From positions 1 through 41,559 of the forward strand of contig NZ_CDDD01000065.1 in the NCBI RefSeq assembly GCF_000820165.1: a DNA stretch of 41,559 nt. Reading direction: 5' to 3'. Numbering within the stretch: position 1 is the first letter of the stretch; each line of letters starts with the position of its first letter. Below the pieces are notes generated by a model that ran no database searches, was not told the DNA's origin, and saw only the letters and a list, made by a program, of their open reading frames with translations. Below, one piece after another: positions 37,382 to 41,559 of the stretch. Position numbers and translations under genes: made by a program. The stretch is from Aeromonas taiwanensis (GTDB lineage Bacteria > Pseudomonadota > Gammaproteobacteria > Enterobacterales > Aeromonadaceae).

Positions 37382-38107
37382 CTATTGCGTCAGGGCGTGG
37401 AGGGCGGCGGCGATGGCCAGCCGCTCGCCGACCATCATGGCGGCTTCGCTGGCGGCGTAGTCGCTCACCCCCTCCTGCACGTCCTGCTCGAAGGCCACCA
37501 CGTTGCAGAGCACGGCGGCCACCCGCACCTTACGCAGGCGCCCCACGGCGAGCAGGGAGGCGGTCTCCATGTCTGCCCCCAGCACCCCCCGCTGGTGCCA
37601 GTAACGACACACCGCCTGCTCGTCATCCCGGTAGAAGCTGTCGTGGGAGCGCACCAGACCGTGCCAGTGGGGATGCTCGCAGGTGCCGAGATGGGCGAGC
37701 AGGGCGGCCTGCAGGCGGATATCGGCGCAGGCGGGGTACTCAGGCGGCAAATAGGCCTGCGATGCGCCTTCGCTGCGCACCGCCCCCTCCACCACGATAA
37801 GATCCCCCAGCGCGATCTCATGCTGCAGGGCGCCGGCGGAGCCGACCCGGATGAGGGTGCGGGCGCCCGCCTGCACCAGCTCCTCCAGCGCGATGATGGC
37901 GGAGGCGCCGCCGATGCCGGTGCTGCACACCGTGACGGGCAGCCCCTGATGGCGGCCGTTGATCAGGCGAAACTCCCGGTGCTGGCCCAGCACGTCACAC
38001 TCATCGAGCTGGCTGGCGATGCGCTCGACCCGGGCCGGGTCGCCGCACAGCACCACCCGTTCGGCGATCTGATCCGGGCGGCATTGCAGGTGGGGCAGAA
38101 GGCTCAT
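37382..38107 (-). CDS. Nucleoside phosphorylase (uridine phosphorylase-like)
   Basis: 241 residues of the PNP/UDP family, which cleave nucleosides with phosphate to base and ribose-1-phosphate. Motifs in order: VVLCGDPARVERIA (phosphate site), STGIGGASA, TLIRVGSAGALQ (RIGTTG-like ribose/phosphate element), and VLGADMETASLLAVG, where Met-Glu contacts ribose. The last element is closer to uridine phosphorylase (MESATL) than to DeoD (MEAAG), but base specificity is not decidable. The ATG at 38107 (MSLLPHLQC) overlaps the pnuC stop as ATGA; upstream frame belongs to another gene. It is co-transcribed with pnuC. Confidence 0.87.
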   Translation of the reverse strand: MSLLPHLQCRPDQIAERVVLCGDPARVERIASQLDECDVLGQHREFRLINGRHQGLPVTVCSTGIGGASAIIALEELVQAGARTLIRVGSAGALQHEIALGDLIVVEGAVRSEGASQAYLPPEYPACADIRLQAALLAHLGTCEHPHWHGLVRSHDSFYRDDEQAVCRYWHQRGVLGADMETASLLAVGRLRKVRVAAVLCNVVAFEQDVQEGVSDYAASEAAMMVGERLAIAAALHALTQ

Positions 38108-38826
38108 GCGATCGCTTCCTGTTGCGGACGTTTGGCACTGAGCATCCACAGGCGAGTACCGTTGGCGGCGATAAACAGCAGGATCAGGTACTCCAGGGAC
38201 ATGGCATAGACCCCCTGGGCGGCATAGACACCGATGCTGATGATGTTGATGACCACCCAGAGGATCCAGTTCTCCACGTACTTGCGGGTCATCAGGATCT
38301 GGGCCACCACGGAGAGCACCGTCATGCTGGCATCCCAGAAGGGGAAGGCATCGGGGGAGGGCTCCGGGGTGGCGAGATTGGCGCCAAACAGGTTGAGCAG
38401 GGCGACCGAGGTGCGCGCCAGGGCGGCGAAGACCGGGTCGATATAGAGGGTCAACAGGGCGATGGCCAGTACGCTCACGGCGGCGGTGGCGATGAGCTTG
38501 GACTTGCTGAGCCAGCGGATCTGCAGGGTATCCCCCTGGGCGTTGGCCGGGCGGGTCCAGGCGTACCAGCCATAGAGGTTGGCGCAGAAGAAGAACAGCT
38601 GCAGCAGCAACAGGCCGTAGAGCTGGATCTGGAAGAAGATGATGGCGAACAGGCTGACGTTGATGAGACCGAACAGGTAGTTGATGGTCTTCTCCTGGCT
38701 GGCGCACCAGATGCAGGCCAGCCCGAACAGGGTGCCGATGGCCTCGATCCACGACATGGCGTAGCCACCGCCCAGGGGGATGGTCACCAGGGTGTGATTG
38801 ATGCTGAACCACTCGAATATGCTCAT
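38104..38826 (-). CDS. pnuC: Nicotinamide riboside / nucleoside transporter PnuC
   Basis: 240 residues with about seven membrane spans. Typical PnuC stretches are IGTLFGLACIWCASQEKTINYLFGLINVSLFAIIFF, LFFFCANLYGWYAW (the WxxW-like pocket for the ligand) and ENWILWVVINIISIGVYA near the C-terminus. PnuC facilitates uptake of nicotinamide riboside, trapped inside by phosphorylation. Its coupling to a nucleoside phosphorylase rather than to NadR is notable. The ATG at 38826 follows AAAGGAATCG. The ATGA overlap with the phosphorylase gene implies coupled translation. Confidence 0.92.
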   Translation of the reverse strand: MSIFEWFSINHTLVTIPLGGGYAMSWIEAIGTLFGLACIWCASQEKTINYLFGLINVSLFAIIFFQIQLYGLLLLQLFFFCANLYGWYAWTRPANAQGDTLQIRWLSKSKLIATAAVSVLAIALLTLYIDPVFAALARTSVALLNLFGANLATPEPSPDAFPFWDASMTVLSVVAQILMTRKYVENWILWVVINIISIGVYAAQGVYAMSLEYLILLFIAANGTRLWMLSAKRPQQEAIA

Positions 38827-39092
38827 TTTCGATTCCTTTGAAAATTGGGGGCGTGAACCGGGCGTATTCTAGGGGCGACGCGAGGGCGCTTGCAGGACTT
38901 TTGTCCGCCCCGGGCCGAGCCATCTCAAAGAATGAGCAAAGAGAAGGGCAACTTTAGGCCCCCGATGACACCCTGATATGCGATGATGCCCTGCCCCTTT
39001 ATTGATATGTCACAAAAGGGGGATGAGCTGGCTGTGGTCTGATGGGATCCGCCCCGGTGCGCTCGGGGTGGCGAGGAACGAAAGGAGCGAGT

Positions 39093-40925
39093 GTGAATTC
39101 CGAGTTGATCTGGGTGCTCAGCATGCTGGTGGGCGCCATCTTCCTGTTTATTACCAACAAGGTACGCATGGATGTGGTGGCCTTGCTGATCATCATACTG
39201 TTCGTGGTGAGCGGCACCCTGACCCTGCCGCAGGCCCTGGCAGGCTTCAGTGATCCCAACGTCATCCTGATCGCCGCCCTGTTCGTGGTGGGGGAGGGGC
39301 TGGTGCGCACCGGCATCGCCTATCAGGTTGGGGACGCGCTGGTGAAGGTGGCCGGCAGCAGCGAGACCCGCATGCTGGTGTTGCTGATGGTGGCGGTGGC
39401 CACCCTGGGCGCCGTCATGAGTTCTACCGGCGTGGTGGCCATCTTCATCCCCGTGGTGCTGAGCGTGGCGAACAGGATGGGGATCCCGCCCGGGCGGCTG
39501 ATGATGCCGCTGGGTTTTGCCGGCCTCATCAGCGGCATGATGACTCTGGTGGCAACGCCGCCCAACATGGTGGTGAACAGCGAGCTGATGCGCCACGACA
39601 TTCACGGCTTCGGCTTCTTCAGCTTCACTCCCATGGGGGTTATCATCCTGGGGATGGGGATCCTCTACATGCTGCTGATGCGCACCTCCCTGGTGCGTGA
39701 CGAGGAGGAGGGGAAACACAAGCAGAGCGGGCGCAGCACCATGCGCGATCTCATTCGCGACTACCGGCTGGCAGGGCGGGCGCGTCGCCTGGCACTGCGG
39801 CCCGACTCCCCCCTGATCGGTCAGACTCTGGACGAGCTGCAACTGCGGGCCCGCTACGGGGCCAACGTCATCGGGGTGGAGCGCTGGCGCAAGTTCCGGC
39901 GAGTGATGGTGACCGTCTCCGGTGTCACCGAGTTCCAGGCCAAGGATGTGCTGCTCATCGACATGTCCGATCCCGAGGTGGATGTGCGGGAGTTCTGCAG
40001 CGAGGCGCGGCTCGAACCCATGATACTGCGCGGGGAGTACTTCTCCGATCAGGCGCGGGAGGTGGGCATGGCCGAGGTGTCGCTTATCCCCGGCTCCCGT
40101 CTGCTCGGCAAGAGCATCCGCGAGGTGGCGTTCCGCTCCCACTACGGACTCAACGTGGTGGGGATCCGTCGCGCTGGCGAGGCGCTGACCGGCAAGCTGG
40201 TGGACGACGCCCTGCAGATGGGGGACACCCTGCTGGTGGTGGGGAACTGGAGCCTCATTCGCCAGCTGCAGACCCATCATCGCGACTTCCTGCTGCTGGG
40301 CCTGCCCGCCGAGGTGGACGAGATGGCGCCGGCCCGCAGCCAGGCCATTCATGCCCTGATCGCGCTCGGGGTCATGATAGTGCTGATGGTGACGGATCCC
40401 GTGCCCAACGTCATCGCGGCGCTCATCGCCTGCCTGATGATGGGCAAGTTCCGCTGCATCGATCTGGAGAGCGCCTACAAGTCCATCCACTGGCCGACCC
40501 TGATCCTCATCGTGGGCATGCTCCCCTTCGCCCTGGCACTGCAGCAGACCGGCGGGGTGGATCTCATCGTCGGCGCGCTGATCTCGGCGGTGGGGGATAT
40601 GGGGCCGCGGGTGATGCTGGCCAGCCTGTTTGTGCTGTGCGCCGTCATCGGCCTCTTCATCTCCAACACGGCGACGGCGGTGCTGATGGCGCCCATTGCG
40701 CTCGGCACGGCCCAGCAGATGGGGATCTCGCCCTATCCCTTTGCCATGACGATCGCCATCGCCGCTTCGGCGGCCTTCATGACGCCGGTCTCCTCGCCGG
40801 TCAACACCCTGGTGCTCGGGCCCGGCAACTACAGGTTCGTGGATTTCGTGCGCATCGGCGTGCCCTTCACGGCGCTGGTGATGGTGGTGAGCGTCATCGC
40901 CATACCCTGGTTCTTCCCGTTCTGA
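39093..40925 (+). CDS. SLC13/DASS-type anion transporter with RCK_C (TrkA-C) domains
   Basis: 610 residues. Two blocks of membrane spans (about residues 1-200 and 425-610) flank a cytoplasmic insert (about 235-415) containing two RCK_C/TrkA-C-like domains: one around [26 protein letters not shown], the other around [26 protein letters not shown]. Conserved membrane motifs include [35 protein letters not shown] and [24 protein letters not shown] and [12 protein letters not shown] are the paired re-entrant loops. Homologues carry sulfate, phosphate or dicarboxylates; the substrate cannot be named. I chose the GTG at 39093 because AAAGGAG lies 6 nt upstream. A terminator follows. Confidence 0.88.
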   Translation: MNSELIWVLSMLVGAIFLFITNKVRMDVVALLIIILFVVSGTLTLPQALAGFSDPNVILIAALFVVGEGLVRTGIAYQVGDALVKVAGSSETRMLVLLMVAVATLGAVMSSTGVVAIFIPVVLSVANRMGIPPGRLMMPLGFAGLISGMMTLVATPPNMVVNSELMRHDIHGFGFFSFTPMGVIILGMGILYMLLMRTSLVRDEEEGKHKQSGRSTMRDLIRDYRLAGRARRLALRPDSPLIGQTLDELQLRARYGANVIGVERWRKFRRVMVTVSGVTEFQAKDVLLIDMSDPEVDVREFCSEARLEPMILRGEYFSDQAREVGMAEVSLIPGSRLLGKSIREVAFRSHYGLNVVGIRRAGEALTGKLVDDALQMGDTLLVVGNWSLIRQLQTHHRDFLLLGLPAEVDEMAPARSQAIHALIALGVMIVLMVTDPVPNVIAALIACLMMGKFRCIDLESAYKSIHWPTLILIVGMLPFALALQQTGGVDLIVGALISAVGDMGPRVMLASLFVLCAVIGLFISNTATAVLMAPIALGTAQQMGISPYPFAMTIAIAASAAFMTPVSSPVNTLVLGPGNYRFVDFVRIGVPFTALVMVVSVIAIPWFFPF

Positions 40926-40939
40926 CGGCATCAAACGCC

Positions 40940-40964
40940 AAGGCGGCCTGCGGGTCGCCTTTTT
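40940..40964 (+). terminator. Rho-independent terminator after the SLC13 gene
   Basis: Stem AAGGCGGCC (40940-40948) / GGTCGCCTT (40953-40961) with one G-U pair and a T-run. Confidence 0.85.
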
Positions 40965-41061
40965 GTTGCCTGACTCGCAGGGGCAGAGGCAGAGGGGGTC
41001 CAGGGAATATGCTGGCGTGTGAACGGGGGAAGAGAAACATCGGGAGGCAAACGCTGGACAC

Positions 41062-41083
41062 AAAAAAACCAGCCTAGGCTGGT
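41062..41083 (-). terminator. Terminator of the tRNA array
   Basis: Stem ACCAGC (41068-41073) / GCTGGT (41078-41083) with CTAG loop; the A-run 41062-41068 is a seven-U tract on the minus strand. It lies 20 bp beyond the tRNA-Leu 3' end. Confidence 0.9.
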
Positions 41084-41103
41084 CTGTTTGGTACTGCTTT
41101 CGA

Positions 41104-41187
41104 TGGTGCGGAAGGAGAGACTCGAACTCTCACGCCTAGGGCGCCAGAACCTAAATCTGGTGCGTCTACCAATTTCGCCACTTCCGC
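41104..41187 (-). tRNA. tRNA-Leu (anticodon UAG)
   Basis: The acceptor stem GCGGAAG pairs with CTTCCGC, and the CCA end is encoded (41104-41106). The anticodon stem-loop CCAGA-TTTAGGT-TCTGG gives UAG, reading CUN leucine codons. A long variable arm (CGCCCTAGGCG) identifies a class II tRNA. It resembles E. coli leuW, which lies in the corresponding Met-Leu-Gln operon. Confidence 0.97.
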
Positions 41188-41195
41188 AAGAATAA

Positions 41196-41272
41196 TGGTG
41201 GCTATGACGGGATTCGAACCTGTGACCCCCGCATTATGAGTGCGATGCTCTAACCAACTGAGCTACATAGCC
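41196..41272 (-). tRNA. tRNA-Met, elongator (anticodon CAU), copy 1
   Basis: 77 nt with encoded CCA. The acceptor stem is GGCTATG / CATAGCC and the anticodon loop CTCATAA. The D and T arms are standard. The paired first acceptor base and the elongator-like anticodon stem exclude initiator tRNA. Identical in sequence to the copy at 41430-41506. Confidence 0.97.
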
Positions 41273-41308
41273 GTCTTGTGCACGACTTTCGTCGAACACA
41301 AGCAAAAA

Positions 41309-41383
41309 TGGCTGGGGCACTAGGATTCGAACCTAGGTATGGCGAGATCAAAACCCGCTGCCTTACCGCTTGGCGATGCCCCA
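41309..41383 (-). tRNA. tRNA-Gln (anticodon UUG)
   Basis: 75 nt with encoded CCA. The acceptor stem TGGGGCA / TGCCCCA and anticodon loop TTTTGAT give UUG, reading CAA and CAG. It lies between the two tRNA-Met copies. Confidence 0.97.
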
Positions 41384-41429
41384 ACAGTGTTCTTTGCAAT
41401 CAGTTGATTGAAGGAACGTTTTTCAAAAA

Positions 41430-41506
41430 TGGTGGCTATGACGGGATTCGAACCTGTGACCCCCGCATTATGAGTGCGATGCTCTAACCAACTGAGCTAC
41501 ATAGCC
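41430..41506 (-). tRNA. tRNA-Met, elongator (anticodon CAU), copy 2
   Basis: 77 nt, base-for-base the same as copy 1 including the CCA end. Anticodon loop CTCATAA. Confidence 0.97.
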
Positions 41507-41544
41507 ATTGTTATCAACCACCGGAGTGGAAGAGAACAGAAAAA

Positions 41545-41559
41545 TGGCTGGGGTACTAG
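41545..41559 (-). tRNA. 3' end of a further tRNA, probably tRNA-Gln, cut by window edge
   Basis: Only 15 nt are visible on the minus strand: CTAGTACCCCAGCCA. This is the 3' acceptor strand TACCCCA, discriminator G and CCA. It matches the 3' end of gammaproteobacterial tRNA-Gln, and a tRNA-Gln next to tRNA-Met fits the order of the array. The anticodon is outside the window. Confidence 0.75.

Noticed and set aside
38827..39092. Possible riboswitch in the pnuC leader
   Set aside because: I looked for thiamine (CTGAGA...), preQ1 and NAD-type signatures on the minus strand and saw none; only an ordinary ribosome-binding site.
38925..41063. 712-codon minus-strand open frame opposite the SLC13 transporter
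   Set aside because: His/Gln-rich, low-complexity translation lying antisense to a clear membrane protein; no start signal or domain.
41278..41487. 69-codon open frame in the tRNA array
   Set aside because: It runs through tRNA genes on the opposite strand; its translation is an artefact of tRNA sequence.

Overview
The window looks like chromosomal DNA of a GC-rich gammaproteobacterium, most probably Aeromonas. The basis is the block mrcA / pilMNOPQ-aroK-aroB-damX-dam-rpe-gph-trpS, the pabA / argD-astA-astD block, roughly 60% GC, and proteins close to but distinct from those of E. coli. This assignment rests on gene order and remembered family sequences; no database search was run. There are no insertion sequences, phage genes, CRISPR arrays or rRNA genes.

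Layout. 1-4.3 kb: the end of a membrane protein, a divergent LysR regulator / degenerate metallo-beta-lactamase-fold pair, a CGWC thioredoxin-fold protein and the peroxide sensor OxyR. 4.3-12.1 kb: the bifunctional peptidoglycan synthase PBP1A, divergent from the type IV pilus assembly operon pilMNOPQ. 12.2-19.3 kb: shikimate genes aroK and aroB, the division protein DamX, Dam methylase, Rpe, Gph, TrpS and a 71-residue unknown. 19.5-28.4 kb: an acidic-sugar (hexuronate) locus with a TRAP transporter (dctPQM), a YhcH/YiaL-family protein, kdgA, kdgK, the regulator kdgR, a YgjV-like membrane protein, kduD and kduI. 28.9-34.4 kb: pabA, then argD/astC-astA-astD and a DUF1338 protein (arginine synthesis/degradation). 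34.6-38.8 kb: a small secreted protein, a HAD hydrolase with a repeat-built N-terminus, a DUF1622 membrane protein, N4-acetylcytidine amidohydrolase, a Crp/Fnr-type regulator, a nucleoside phosphorylase and PnuC. 39.1-40.9 kb: an SLC13-type transporter with RCK_C domains. 41.1 kb to the end: a minus-strand tRNA array (Gln-Met-Gln-Met-Leu, in transcription order).

How the genes work together. In the uronate locus, unsaturated uronates enter (TRAP transporter, inferred) and become 5-keto-4-deoxyuronate. KduI and KduD convert this to 2-keto-3-deoxygluconate, KdgK phosphorylates it, and KdgA cleaves KDPG to pyruvate and glyceraldehyde-3-phosphate. KdgR is the likely repressor; related operator-like sequences lie before kdgK, kduI and dctP. 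No KdgF cupin is present, and a YhcH/YiaL-family gene sits where one might expect it. PilM-PilQ form the inner-membrane alignment platform and outer-membrane secretin of type IV pili. ArgD/AstC, AstA and AstD supply three steps of the arginine succinyltransferase pathway. PnuC, the phosphorylase, the Crp/Fnr protein and the acetylcytidine hydrolase make a plausible nucleoside-salvage neighbourhood.

Most of the window is ordinary core genome. The parts most worth a second look are the uronate locus (YhcH-TRAP and YgjV links, and a long inverted repeat before dctP), the nucleoside-salvage neighbourhood, and GC-rich hairpins without U-tracts that recur between genes of the same operon.
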